Of a DNA stretch of 64,000 nt, positions 18,003 to 27,251 are shown in pieces. The notes below the pieces were generated by a model. The model was not told where the DNA came from and searched no databases. It saw nothing but the letters and a program-made list of their open reading frames with translations. A program made the translations under genes and the position numbers. The DNA lies in the NCBI GenBank assembly GCA_964438975.1, contig CAYTMU010000003.1, forward strand, positions 1 to 64,000, in the 5' to 3' direction. This stretch comes from Chryseosolibacter sp964438975. Lineage in GTDB: Bacteria; Bacteroidota; Bacteroidia; Cytophagales; Cyclobacteriaceae. Position 1 is the stretch's first letter; each line of letters opens with the position of its first letter.

Positions 18003-19921
18003 GTAACACTCGCATATATGTTGCGAGGAAGCCAGGCAACGTACTCGCGATGCCGGTCTTCCCACAGATTTCGTCCAACCATTGAGACTTCGAGCCAGTC
18101 TTTCACCCAGGCGAGCCGGGCATCGAAAGTCAGGTAATCCGGAATATCCAGGGTGGGCAAGGCGCCAATATAGCGAAAAGTAAAATCGAATTGGACACCC
18201 GCCGGAAGGTCAAGGGAAGAATGTACCAGGAACCTGTCGCGGGCATCGTGTCCCAAGTCGGAAAAGTCATAGACGTGACCAGGTTTGTTCTCCAGTTCTT
18301 TATGGAAATAGGTATATCCCCCTCGCAATCGCCATTTGTTGCCGATCTGCGTCCTAAGTGCCAGCTCTACGCCCTGTGAAGTGCCCAGGGTTCCATTCTG
18401 AGTCTGGAATGTCAATGTACCGGGAAGCGCTTCAACACTGTAGAGATGGTTGTAATTGTTGTAAAACGTAGATATACTGGCCGAAAGGCGCTGAAAAGCC
18501 TCGAATCGGTATCCGAGCTCGTAAGCATGCACTCGTTCAGAGCCGAAATCAGGGCCACCTGCTACACTCGGGAGTTCCGGAGGCTGCGGCTGAACGGGAA
18601 GAAAATAATCAACGTCGATCCGGCTCGGCGTCCTTATTGCCCGTGATACACCGCCCCAAAGAGTTTGATTCTTTCCCTTCCACGCGAGACGTGCTGAAGG
18701 AGCATACTCAAATCCGCTGTAAACATTGTGCTGCAACTTCGTACCGATGATCAGTGCGAGCTGAGTACGCGGGATCGAGATCTCGTCCTGGATAAACGTG
18801 CTGATGCGCGGCATATCGCGGAGGTTCGGCAGTATCCCGATAAAGTCCGTTCGATTGTACGTATAATTGCGCGTAAACCGATAAGCAACACCCCACACAA
18901 TATGATGATGCTTGCCCGCTTCAAAGCTGTGGTCCATATCCATATCCAGGGTAGTCACCTGATCAGAAAGAGTAGTGGGAATATCTCGCCGCCAGGTGCG
19001 ATCGAAATAACCCTGGATCATCAGTCGCGAGCGATCGCTGAACGTACGGGTCCACCGTGCGGAAAGGTTCTGACCATCGACGGTTGACTGGTCTGCAACG
19101 TCTGCCATAGATTCCGGTACGTTGTCGTGACTGCCCATATACATATTCGCCTGCACCGTCAGTTGATCGGCTTCGGATGGCCGCCACTCCACGTTAACCC
19201 CTGTTTGCCCAATGTACCATGCATCCTCCGTAGGTTGTTCCGCGCCATATGTATGACGCCGTTTCATTGACATCGCGTATACCCGGTACGATAGATCCGA
19301 CCCGATGTCGCCACCGTACCGAAGTTGATACTGCTCCTGGAGGAAGTCACCGAGGCCGACAGATGCGTACAATCCTGTTGTTTCGGAAGCGCTTCGCGTG
19401 ATAATGTTGATGACGCCGTTAACAGCATTCGCCCCCCACGCCGTACCCCCGGGACCACTAATGACTTCTATGCGATCAACATCTTCCAGCATGACGTGCT
19501 GGACGTCCCAAAAAACACCGGCAAACAACGGAGAGTATACTGTGCGACCGTCAATCATCACAAGAAGCTTGTTCGAGAACGCCGCGTTGAAACCACGAGC
19601 ACTTATGATCCAATGCGACGAGTTCAATTGAGCCACCTGCAGATTTGATGCCAGCCTCAATGCTTCGGGAATGCTCGTGGCCCCGGATCGAAGGATCGCC
19701 TCCCGCGTGATCACCTGCACGGCAGACGCGGATTCTGACAGGCTTTCGGGACGTCGGGATACAGTGGTAATCTGTACATTCATCAACTCTTCCAGGCTCA
19801 GTTTCTTGAGGTCGTCCGGATCGTCGCCAGCCTGGCTCCATCCGGTCGACAAAGTAGATGCGACTACTACAGCAGCCAAAAAAGTTCGCCGAAGGAACTG
19901 GCACAGTTCAATACATATCAT
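17990..19921 (-). CDS. TonB-dependent outer membrane receptor
   Basis: A 643-residue outer membrane receptor with signal peptide (about 1-30), plug domain (about 45-165: LEELMNVQITTVSRRPESLS, then MIDGRTVYSPLFAGVFWD and GPGGTAWGANAVNGVINIIT) and a 22-strand barrel to the aromatic C-terminal end ASVTCRF. The LxxLMxxxITTVSR start is typical of the subfamily encoded beside YfiR-like proteins and sensor kinases. Substrate unknown. It heads the three-gene minus-strand unit and follows the terminator of the upstream lyase-esterase operon. Confidence 0.9.
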   Translation of the reverse strand: MICIELCQFLRRTFLAAVVVASTLSTGWSQAGDDPDDLKKLSLEELMNVQITTVSRRPESLSESASAVQVITREAILRSGATSIPEALRLASNLQVAQLNSSHWIISARGFNAAFSNKLLVMIDGRTVYSPLFAGVFWDVQHVMLEDVDRIEVISGPGGTAWGANAVNGVINIITRSASETTGLYASVGLGDFLQEQYQLRYGGDIGSDLSYRVYAMSMKRRHTYGAEQPTEDAWYIGQTGVNVEWRPSEADQLTVQANMYMGSHDNVPESMADVADQSTVDGQNLSARWTRTFSDRSRLMIQGYFDRTWRRDIPTTLSDQVTTLDMDMDHSFEAGKHHHIVWGVAYRFTRNYTYNRTDFIGILPNLRDMPRISTFIQDEISIPRTQLALIIGTKLQHNVYSGFEYAPSARLAWKGKNQTLWGGVSRAIRTPSRIDVDYFLPVQPQPPELPSVAGGPDFGSERVHAYELGYRFEAFQRLSASISTFYNNYNHLYSVEALPGTLTFQTQNGTLGTSQGVELALRTQIGNKWRLRGGYTYFHKELENKPGHVYDFSDLGHDARDRFLVHSSLDLPAGVQFDFTFRYIGALPTLDIPDYLTFDARLAWVKDWLEVSMVGRNLWEDRHREYVAWLPRNIYASVTCRF

Positions 19922-19941
19922 ATGTGACTGGTCCTATTAAC

Positions 19942-19982
19942 AAAAAAAAGCCCCCGTTGACAGAATCAACGTATTGGGCTTA
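19942..19982 (-). terminator. Rho-independent terminator of the lyase-esterase unit
   Basis: Read on the minus strand: AAGCCC, spacer, CGTTGA-TTCTG-TCAACG stem-loop, then GGGCTT followed directly by a run of eight T. This is a classical intrinsic terminator about 50 bases after the esterase stop and just before the TonB receptor start. It separates the two minus-strand units. Confidence 0.85.
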
Positions 19983-20032
19983 TCTCAAATATAGCTTATA
20001 TATCGACACCCTGAAGAATCCTGGTATCTTTT

Positions 20033-20947
20033 TTACTCAGCCAGCAGCGAACGTGACACAAGCCAGTTTTTCAATGAAGACATCCATTTCTCATGGGTTG
20101 TCGGATTGTCCATTCCGAAACCATGACCTCCTCGTTCGTAAAGATGTAGCTCAGCGGGCACGTTGTGCCTGAGCAATGCCTCGTAAAACAAGATGCTATG
20201 CTTGGGAAGCACGCCTTTGTCGTCGCTCGCATGGATAAGAAAAGTCGGTGGCGTCGCAGCCGTGACCTGTCGCTCGTTGGAATATTCCGCAACGAGTTCC
20301 GGGGATGGCGATTTACCGAGAAGATTATTGCGGGACCCCGTGTGTCCGATGCTGTCTGAAAAATTTATCACGGGGTATCCCAGCACGAGGAAATCGGGAC
20401 GAAGATTCGTCGTCGGATCGTCGATGGTGCGTTTCGCAAGGTGAGTCCCCACTGTCGAGGCGAGATGACCGCCGGCGGAGAAACCCATTACCCCCACGTG
20501 TGCGGGATTGATATTCCACTTCGCCGCATTCTTCCTGACCAGGGCAATCGCCTGTTGTGCATCTTGCAACGGCCCTATCGTTTTGTTAACCATGGTGGCG
20601 TCATTTGGTATCCGGTACTTCACTACAAATGCGGCGATACCCCATTCGTTGAAACGCCTGGCGATATCGGTGCCCTCGTGTTTGATGGCATTGATATGAT
20701 ACCCGCCACCCGGAAGGATAATGACAGCTGTTTTGCTCGGCGATGGACGCTCCGGAAGGAAGGCGAGAATAGTCGGAACTGAAATCGCACTGACGATCTC
20801 CGTTCCATTATCCCTCACGGTCAGCTTCTCCTGGTTTGGCGCAGGCTTGCTGTTTGGGATCTTGTCCGGATACAACGCGATCACCTCCTGAGCATTGGCG
20901 AAGTTCGTCATAAGGATACCTGAAATAAGGGCAACAATAAATTTCAT
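20033..20947 (-). CDS. Secreted alpha/beta-hydrolase, acetyl-esterase type
   Basis: A 304-residue exported hydrolase with a short signal peptide (about 1-19). It has the oxyanion motif LPGGGYHINAIKHEG, the nucleophile elbow GVMGFSAGGHLAST (Ser near 174), Asp in ASDDKGVLP and His in GGHGFGMD. This set is typical of the BD-FAE/acetylxylan-esterase-like family that removes acetyl or similar groups from polysaccharides. It lies 46 bases after the family-8 lyase gene, so deacetylation of the same polysaccharide is likely. Confidence 0.85.
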   Translation of the reverse strand: MKFIVALISGILMTNFANAQEVIALYPDKIPNSKPAPNQEKLTVRDNGTEIVSAISVPTILAFLPERPSPSKTAVIILPGGGYHINAIKHEGTDIARRFNEWGIAAFVVKYRIPNDATMVNKTIGPLQDAQQAIALVRKNAAKWNINPAHVGVMGFSAGGHLASTVGTHLAKRTIDDPTTNLRPDFLVLGYPVINFSDSIGHTGSRNNLLGKSPSPELVAEYSNERQVTAATPPTFLIHASDDKGVLPKHSILFYEALLRHNVPAELHLYERGGHGFGMDNPTTHEKWMSSLKNWLVSRSLLAE

Positions 20948-20993
20948 TAGCTTGACGTTAGTAAGTCAAAGTTACAATCTTCCCGTTTATTTG

Positions 20994-23177
20994 CTACAGC
21001 GCGGAATGAAAAGACATTACGACGCTTTGACCAGCGTAGCCATCCCGTGGTAGTTGAATGTCGATAACACTCTCTTTTTCATTCTCATCCCATTCAGCCT
21101 TCCATTGCGGCCCCTCCCCTTCAACCGGCACTGAAAGGCGAAGACGAATTGCGATCAGCTTCCGGGAAGGATCCGACACAGCGATCTCTTCCACATTTTT
21201 GCCGGTTGCCTTCAGCATGATTACGCAGGGGTCTGCGGAAGCGACCGTGATATGATCGCCGGCTTTGATCCTACCGGGATGATAGAATACCACATGCGCT
21301 CGTTCAAGACCGCGATGCCACACGGCCTGGACGTTCGTGTTGTTTCGCAGCACCTCCACCGGAGACCCCTTCAGGTACAGGTTAAGGTCTTGCGGTGACG
21401 ATGTCGGGACTACTACATACTCGTACTCTGAGCTTTCAGGGCGAACACCATGGTTCAGCCAGAGATCAAAAACCTTCAACCGTACGGTGTCAACGGGAGT
21501 GCGACCCTGGTGATTGATTGACCTCCAACTTCCGCTGACCTCGCGATTTCCCAGATGGACTTGCTCGCGGCGCGGAAACACATAGCCTACACCGTTGTGC
21601 CATACCCATGAGACATTATTTAGAAGATGGCTCCCTTCGGCGACGACATTGGTTTTCTTCCTGGTAGTGGCCAGCACATCTCCGTCAAGCCGGCATTGAT
21701 TCACCGTAGTTACGATCGGAAAAGGCGAGTGTGCAGTAATGCCGGAGCCAAGGCAAACGTACTCATCATCAAAGAAAAACCAGGCCTTGCGAGCCGTGAG
21801 TGGATCATGAGTGCTCCGGAAATCCATTGCCACTGTGCCATAGCGGGCATCCGATACTGCGCCCACAAAATCCGTGAGTCCGCGTCTGGCAATCTGTTTC
21901 CAGTGGGGATGCACAGGCTTTTGAGCGACCGTCGTTCCCGGAATTTTCTGCCAGTCCCACACGGGAAAAATATCGAAGTACTCCTTGCCCGTACGCGACA
22001 AAAAATTGGATCCGTCGGCGACATGATGCATTTTCAGCCCTTCCTCGTTATGTGGTTGCTCCATGGTGTGATTCCGAGACGAGTGCATACGCACCGACGC
22101 GAAATAGCCTGGCCGTTGGTGGGTCGCGTACTCAGAATGCCAGAAGAAGCGGTTCCACAAAAGACTTTGGCTGGTCCCTCCTCTTCTAATGGCGACGATC
22201 TCTTCGAGTTCGGTTCGGCGATAGCTGGATACTTGCATGAAATTCTCCGCGAGCGTTGCGTCAGCGGCCCGCAACTCGCCTTCACGACTAAGGTCTCGAT
22301 TCTTCGCTCCGGGATCAGGATATTTCCCGTAGACCATAGATTTGCATATTCCATCGAGGAAATAGTCGATCAGCAGTTGTGTTGCCTTTTCGGGAAAACT
22401 GTAGCGCGTGCCTGCCGTTTTTACTGCCCAGTATGCAAAGGAGTTCGCATAACCCAGCCCATAGGAAAGCGTACTGATCACATCATCCACTCGGTGGTGG
22501 AAACTCATATCCGGTTTTAGTCCCCTCCCTGTCGTCACTGCAATCTCATCTGCCATAACCGAAGAGACACGTCTCAGAACAGTCTTGTCGCGTCTGAACA
22601 ATGCCTGCTTTCCGAGCATACCTGCGATCTGAATGAGGTCACCTCCCGGACGCGCACCGGTAGCTTCCATATTCGCCCGGCCTGCGATGCGCAATCCGCC
22701 GCGTATCTGACCTTCGCTGAGATCCTTATCGAGAACAAGAAGTGTGTTGATCATCCGATCCGGCGTCCCGATCTCGTTCCACCACCAGTTGTCGCAGATG
22801 AAGTCGTGTTCAAGCCAGTAGTCAAGCGCGGAAAGCGCGACGTCTTTAACCTCAGGATTCTGAAACCAGGGTGAATCACTCTTCTTGTAAGCGCGACTCA
22901 ATTCAAACATGTTATTGAGGTGGCGGGCGTGATCGAAACCGGTGCGCGACACATCGATGTAGTTGATATCGGGCCAACTACCGTCGGCCTTCACGGTACG
23001 CAGCAGTTCAGCGACGCGTTCGCGATCCACCGGTGGAGCATAAAGATCGGCAACAACACGCAGACGAATCGTTTCAAGATCGGGGTCGGAGTTGCCAAAT
23101 ACCTTTCCTTGGGTCACAGCGCTTGTGAGGATCAGCAAGATTACCAGGAATAGTATATAGGGACGAAAAACTTGCAT
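20994..23177 (-). CDS. Polysaccharide lyase family 8
   Basis: A 727-residue secreted lyase, full length for family PL8 (hyaluronate, chondroitin AC or xanthan lyases). Start at 23177 precedes a good signal peptide (PYILFLVILLILTSAV). The alpha/alpha-toroid domain (about 35-370) has Asn in DNWWWNEIGTP and the catalytic pair His in MSFHHR and Tyr in YGLGY; the central beta-sandwich has RMHSSRNHTMEQPHNEEG. It cleaves uronic-acid polysaccharides by beta-elimination. The substrate cannot be read from sequence. It lies between a ROK kinase and an esterase on the same strand; there is no adjoining SusCD pair. Confidence 0.88.
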   Translation of the reverse strand: MQVFRPYILFLVILLILTSAVTQGKVFGNSDPDLETIRLRVVADLYAPPVDRERVAELLRTVKADGSWPDINYIDVSRTGFDHARHLNNMFELSRAYKKSDSPWFQNPEVKDVALSALDYWLEHDFICDNWWWNEIGTPDRMINTLLVLDKDLSEGQIRGGLRIAGRANMEATGARPGGDLIQIAGMLGKQALFRRDKTVLRRVSSVMADEIAVTTGRGLKPDMSFHHRVDDVISTLSYGLGYANSFAYWAVKTAGTRYSFPEKATQLLIDYFLDGICKSMVYGKYPDPGAKNRDLSREGELRAADATLAENFMQVSSYRRTELEEIVAIRRGGTSQSLLWNRFFWHSEYATHQRPGYFASVRMHSSRNHTMEQPHNEEGLKMHHVADGSNFLSRTGKEYFDIFPVWDWQKIPGTTVAQKPVHPHWKQIARRGLTDFVGAVSDARYGTVAMDFRSTHDPLTARKAWFFFDDEYVCLGSGITAHSPFPIVTTVNQCRLDGDVLATTRKKTNVVAEGSHLLNNVSWVWHNGVGYVFPRREQVHLGNREVSGSWRSINHQGRTPVDTVRLKVFDLWLNHGVRPESSEYEYVVVPTSSPQDLNLYLKGSPVEVLRNNTNVQAVWHRGLERAHVVFYHPGRIKAGDHITVASADPCVIMLKATGKNVEEIAVSDPSRKLIAIRLRLSVPVEGEGPQWKAEWDENEKESVIDIQLPRDGYAGQSVVMSFHSAL

Positions 23178-23298
23178 AGAGGACTCCAGCGTTTGTGCGA
23201 AACCTGTGCCGCAGATGATCAAAATCGGAAGTTGGCAAGACACAATAGCCTGATTTTACACAGGTGGCATATGCTTCGTGTGAGGGTGATAACAACCG

Positions 23299-24033
23299 CT
23301 AGAGCGAGTAATGATTGTCTTTTTGCCAAAGCTTTGCGCCGCCTTTGATACCATCCATATTAGATACGAGTGTGACGTTCTTATCGAGTTCAACCGTTAT
23401 CTTCTTCGCGTTTCCGCCGCTTATAAACAGGTGGTCGTAATTGAAGACAGTTTTGATCGTCGCGATTACCCGCCGGATTCGCTTGTTCCATTTCTCAAGA
23501 CCGATGTTCTCCAGGGCTGCATTGCCGACAAACTGATCGTAGGTTTTTCTGCGTGTGTAGGGGTGCTGGCCGATCTCCAGGTGTGGCAACAGCACGCCGT
23601 CCATCAACAGCGACGTACCGAATCCAGTACCCAGCGTAATGATCATCTCCAGCCCTTCACCCTGTGATACGCCGAGTCCCTGAAGGTCTGCATCGTTAAC
23701 AACACGAACAGGCTTGCTGAGGCGTTCTGAGAGTTCCTCGCTCAACTGCACTTTCCGCCATTTGTTCGTACCGAGGTTCGGTGCGGTATAAACCATCCCC
23801 TGGCGAACATATCCGGGAAAGCCCACGGACACCTTTGTGAATCCATTAAAATTCCGAGTGAGATCGATGATCCCTTGCAGAACGTTTTCGGGACCTGCGA
23901 ACTTTGGAGTCGAGATGCGCTGATAGTCGATCAACGTATTGCCATTGATATCCAGCAGTGTTCCTTTGATCCGAGATCCACCTATGTCGATTGACAGAAT
24001 CTTGTCCTCAGGATCAGCAGTTTGTTTCGCCAT
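23299..24033 (-). CDS. ROK-family kinase, polyphosphate glucokinase-like
   Basis: A 244-residue sugar kinase of the ROK/actin fold. The phosphate-1 motif is LSIDIGGSRIKGTLLD, the catalytic Asp lies in VVNDADLQGLG, and the phosphate-2 motif is TLGTGFGTSLLMDG. The GGSRIKG form and the ELGxHxY-like segment (LEIGQHPYTRRKTYDQFVG) resemble polyphosphate glucokinases, which phosphorylate glucose with polyphosphate or ATP. It is first of a minus-strand run with the lyase and esterase and could phosphorylate a released monosaccharide. The substrate is inferred. Confidence 0.8.
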   Translation of the reverse strand: MAKQTADPEDKILSIDIGGSRIKGTLLDINGNTLIDYQRISTPKFAGPENVLQGIIDLTRNFNGFTKVSVGFPGYVRQGMVYTAPNLGTNKWRKVQLSEELSERLSKPVRVVNDADLQGLGVSQGEGLEMIITLGTGFGTSLLMDGVLLPHLEIGQHPYTRRKTYDQFVGNAALENIGLEKWNKRIRRVIATIKTVFNYDHLFISGGNAKKITVELDKNVTLVSNMDGIKGGAKLWQKDNHYSL

Positions 24034-24238
24034 GCCGAGTATTTCGTGAGAGTAAAGTGCTGCTAAAGATATACCTATAATCCCGAATCGGAAAACTAGT
24101 TTTCCTTAAGCGCCTGAGCAAACGCGCCGGTATCGATTTCGGTTTTTCGCAAAATCATCCCCGCTGTTCGCTTTTCGGTCGGCAATTGTTGAGGAAATAG
24201 ACTACATTGGTCGATCTTTTCTAATTGACTTTACAGAC

Positions 24239-25699
24239 ATGAACAAACGACCATCGACTTCGAAAGAAAAAAGTCCCTCACGAAGAGATTTCGTGAAAAG
24301 CGCCGCGACCGCTGCAGCTGGAATAATGATTGTGCCTCGCCATGTACTAGGTGGCGTCGGGTTTCGCGCACCAAGTGATAAGCTGCTGATCGCGGGCATC
24401 GGTGTCGGTGGAAAAGGGCGTTCTGATCTTTCAAGTTTCTACGCGAGTGGAAAAGCGGAGATTGCCTTCTTATGCGATGTGGATCAGCGACAGACAGGCG
24501 ATGCACGAAGCAACTACCCGAAAGCGAAGCTATATGTTGACTGGCGGGAACTGATGGACAAGGAGTCGAAGAATTTCGACGCGGTATCCGTTTCTACACC
24601 CGACCACAACCACGCCGTGCAGGCGTTGGCGGCGATGCAGCTCGGGAAGCACGTCTATGTGCAAAAGCCCATGACACACGATATCTATGAGGCACGGGTA
24701 CTTACAGAGGCAGCGAAGAAATATAAAGTCGTTACTCAGATGGGGAACCAGGGCGCCTCCGGCGACGGTGTGCGGCAACTGGTTGAGTGGTACGACGCCG
24801 ACATCATCGGCGACGTTCACACTGTCAAGATATGGACTAACCGTCCAGTGTGGCCGCAGGGTATTCCCTGGCCTCCAAAAGCTGAAGTACCTAAAGAACT
24901 CAACTGGGACCTCTGGCTCGGCACTGCGCCGTGGCGCGACTACGCAGACAAAGTGGTGCCCAAGAGCTGGCGTGGATGGTGGGATTACGGTACAGGCGCT
25001 CTTGGCGATCTCGGATGTCATTTGATGGAAGCCCCCTTCCGCGTGTTGAACCTGAAGTATGCGCTCGACTGCCAGGCTAGTGTGGCCAGCGTATTCGTAG
25101 ACTGGGGTCAGCGCGGATTTTTTCCTGATACACCGCCGCCGGCAAGTCATGCAACCCTGACCTTCCCGAAGACCAACAAGACCAAAGGTCCGGTGGTTAT
25201 GCACTGGATGGACGGCGGTATCAAACCAGAGCGCCCCGAAGAACTCGGCCCCGATGAGCTGTTTGGCGATGGCAACAGCGGAATTCTTTTCATCGGAACA
25301 AAAGGAAAGATGATGGCCAGCGAATACGCTGCAAACCCGCGCCTTCTCCCGACATCGAAAATGAACGAGGTAAAAGTGACTCAAAAACTGGCCCGCGTAC
25401 CAGGCGGTGCCAACGGGCACTACGCGCAGTGGGTAGAGGGCTGCCTCGCTGGATACGGTAACAAAGAACTCAGCGCATCATTCGATGTATCCGGTCCGTT
25501 GACGGAAGCGGTGTTGATGGCAAACCTGGCAATCCGCGTTGCGGATATCCCGAAACCACGCGCCAGCGGTAATGGTTTCGATTACCCCGGCGCCAACACG
25601 AAGTTGCTATGGGATAATGCAAACATGCGCGTTACGAACTACGACGAAGCTAATCAGTTCGTCAAACGTGAATACCGAAAAGGCTGGTTCCTGAAGTAG
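24239..25699 (+). CDS. Tat-exported Gfo/Idh/MocA-family oxidoreductase
   Basis: A 486-residue NAD(P)-dependent oxidoreductase with a twin-arginine signal (SPSRRDFVKSAATAAAG, Arg15-Arg16). The Rossmann domain starts LLIAGIGVGGKGRSDL and continues to the family motif HVYVQKPMTHDIYEAR (the EKP-like Lys). The C-terminal alpha/beta domain has WWDYGTGALGDLGCHLMEAPF, typical of exported members acting on sugars. It is divergent from the ROK-lyase-esterase unit and may work on the same sugar. The 205-base shared upstream region holds both promoters. Confidence 0.9.
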   Translation: MNKRPSTSKEKSPSRRDFVKSAATAAAGIMIVPRHVLGGVGFRAPSDKLLIAGIGVGGKGRSDLSSFYASGKAEIAFLCDVDQRQTGDARSNYPKAKLYVDWRELMDKESKNFDAVSVSTPDHNHAVQALAAMQLGKHVYVQKPMTHDIYEARVLTEAAKKYKVVTQMGNQGASGDGVRQLVEWYDADIIGDVHTVKIWTNRPVWPQGIPWPPKAEVPKELNWDLWLGTAPWRDYADKVVPKSWRGWWDYGTGALGDLGCHLMEAPFRVLNLKYALDCQASVASVFVDWGQRGFFPDTPPPASHATLTFPKTNKTKGPVVMHWMDGGIKPERPEELGPDELFGDGNSGILFIGTKGKMMASEYAANPRLLPTSKMNEVKVTQKLARVPGGANGHYAQWVEGCLAGYGNKELSASFDVSGPLTEAVLMANLAIRVADIPKPRASGNGFDYPGANTKLLWDNANMRVTNYDEANQFVKREYRKGWFLK

Positions 25700-25775
25700 A
25701 CCTGCGGATCACTTCAGGACGGTACAGGAATGTTCCTGCAGAGATATCAGGAGATACTTTGACTCTTTATGGAAA

Positions 25776-25805
25776 TACCGTGTCAGTCTGGTGACTGACA
25801 CGGTA
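25776..25805. terminator. Perfect 13-bp hairpin after the oxidoreductase gene
   Basis: TACCGTGTCAGTC (25776-25788) and GACTGACACGGTA (25793-25805) form a perfect 13-bp stem with the 4-base loop TGGT, 77 bases after the stop. No T-run follows on the plus strand. It is most likely a transcript 3' end structure; a dimer binding site is the alternative. Confidence 0.5.
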
Positions 25806-26110
25806 CTGTCTATACCATTATCGTAACCTCACCAAGCACATTCTGGTGCGTTCACTTGCAGATCAATACTGAAAAGGTCATCGGGACTGGCGGCATCCGA
25901 CAGGTTGTGACAATTCACCGCTAAAAAAAAAATCCCCTCATTTGACAGACAAATGGCTATTTTGAAATAGTTTGCGAAAGTATCCAGGAGCCTGTAGTAC
26001 AAGCGGGCCGTCAGATAGACGGCTGATTCGTCGAAAAAAGGCGGGATCCCGGAAAAGCTGGCATAATAATCCCTGTAATCAATCAACCGATAGTAATTCA
26101 AAACAGAAAA
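25806..26110. other. Region upstream of the exported-protein cassette
   Basis: Apart from a run of ten A at 25923-25932 I see no strong element. A 90-codon minus-strand frame (25829-26101) exists but would need a TTG start and matches no family I know. The promoter of the cassette starting at 26111 should lie here. Confidence 0.4.
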
Positions 26111-26641
26111 ATGATGAACGTTATTCGAAATTCTTCAAAGGTCGTCATGTGGGTGCTCGTCCTCATGATTTGCTTTACCGGCTGTAAAAGTAAAAAGAAG
26201 GCCGCTGAGGCTGCGCGGGCAGCGGAAGAAAGGGCGAGAATTGAGCAGGAAGCAAAACTCCGGAGTGAAGAAGAACAGAGGCGCAAGGAAGCAGAGGAGC
26301 AAGCGCAGCGCGAAGCTGAAGCTCGCCGTCAGCAGGAGGCACTTGCCAGTGCACCGAAGGCCCGCCTCGGCCAGTATTTTGAATCTATCACGCGCGCGGG
26401 CAATGCCGCGGCAGCGAACAGTAGCATTAGCGAAGCATTGACGCTTTTCTCCTCGCCCGACACGCCGGTACTCATCGTCATCAGTGAGGAGAATGGAATG
26501 AAAGACTACGACAGACCGACAACCATACGACAATACCTCAACTACCTGAAGGATACCCGGAATAATTCCGCAAGTATTTCCACCCTTCAGTTTGATAATT
26601 CAGGTAAGATCACGGAAGTTGAACTGAGAAAAAAGAACTAA
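26111..26641 (+). CDS. Coiled-coil lipoprotein, first gene of the exported-protein cassette
   Basis: A 176-residue lipoprotein with signal peptide and lipobox (LMICFTGC, acylated Cys near 25). Residues about 28-78 are a highly charged Ala/Glu/Arg/Lys coiled coil (KKKAAEAARAAEERARIEQE and following). The C-terminal 90 residues form a small alpha/beta domain (LTLFSSPDTPVLIVISEE, then TIRQYLNYLKDTR and STLQFDNSGKITEVELRKK). I do not recognise the family. The pattern of that domain, LF, then a YL helix, then strands, loosely resembles the domain in the next gene and in the N-terminus of the LRR protein. ATG codons at 26111 and 26114 are both possible starts. Confidence 0.7.
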   Translation: MMNVIRNSSKVVMWVLVLMICFTGCKSKKKAAEAARAAEERARIEQEAKLRSEEEQRRKEAEEQAQREAEARRQQEALASAPKARLGQYFESITRAGNAAAANSSISEALTLFSSPDTPVLIVISEENGMKDYDRPTTIRQYLNYLKDTRNNSASISTLQFDNSGKITEVELRKKN

Positions 26642-26669
26642 AAACTCACTTTATATTAATATTATCGTT

Positions 26670-27251
26670 ATGGTTAGAGCCAGATACATTTTCACCCTGC
26701 TGTTAAGCTTCGGCGTTGCCGGTCTCGCGTGCGCACAGACCGCGGAGATAAGCCGCGAGAGGAAGCGAGCGATAGACTCGCTTGCCCTTGAGAAAGTAAG
26801 GGACCTCAGCAAGTATATCAGCATCATCGGAAGCAAGAACACGGCGTTCTCAGAGGCCACACGCGTTATGGACCGCGCCGAAGAACTGTTCGCTCCCGAC
26901 AGCGAGATGGGTGTTTCATCGATCAACCGCAAAGAGATCAATTACTACAAAGTTCGTAAGTACTTCGAGCGACTGATGGCGCTTAACTATGACCGCGTCA
27001 CGATCTCGTGGTATAATATCCATTACATCAGCGACCTGGAGCGCCAGCCGGATGGCCGTTACGTCGGCGTGGTGACGATCTATCAGCGATTCGAAGGTAC
27101 CGGTGACGATGGGCTGATGAAATACAAAGACACGACGAAAAAGGATATCACCATTTACGTGGAACGAAAGAAAACCCAGATCGCAGGCAGAACAGTTGAG
27201 TTCTGGGATGTGCTGCTGGGTGACATCCGGGTTACGGAAACAAGTTCATGA
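26670..27251 (+). CDS. Secreted protein of unknown function, second gene of the cassette
   Basis: A 193-residue protein with a clear signal peptide (LLLSFGVAGLACAQ, about 1-23). The mature part has EKVRDLSKYISIIGSKNT, then RAEELFAPDSEM, YYKVRKYFERLMAL and beta strands ending PDGRYVGVVTIYQRFEG. A very similar order (EKVRDL, a GSNTT turn, an IF segment, an AYLKDV helix, and strands with a FKVSVRRTLNG end) starts the LRR protein two genes later, so I infer a shared domain; its function is unknown. The stop overlaps the next start as ATGA (27248-27251). Confidence 0.7.
   Translation: MVRARYIFTLLLSFGVAGLACAQTAEISRERKRAIDSLALEKVRDLSKYISIIGSKNTAFSEATRVMDRAEELFAPDSEMGVSSINRKEINYYKVRKYFERLMALNYDRVTISWYNIHYISDLERQPDGRYVGVVTIYQRFEGTGDDGLMKYKDTTKKDITIYVERKKTQIAGRTVEFWDVLLGDIRVTETSS

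Noticed and set aside
25829..26101. A 90-codon minus-strand frame between the oxidoreductase and the cassette
   Set aside because: The composition is protein-like, but it has no ATG (TTG start only), contains a poly-A tract and matches no family I know. Not enough to call a gene.
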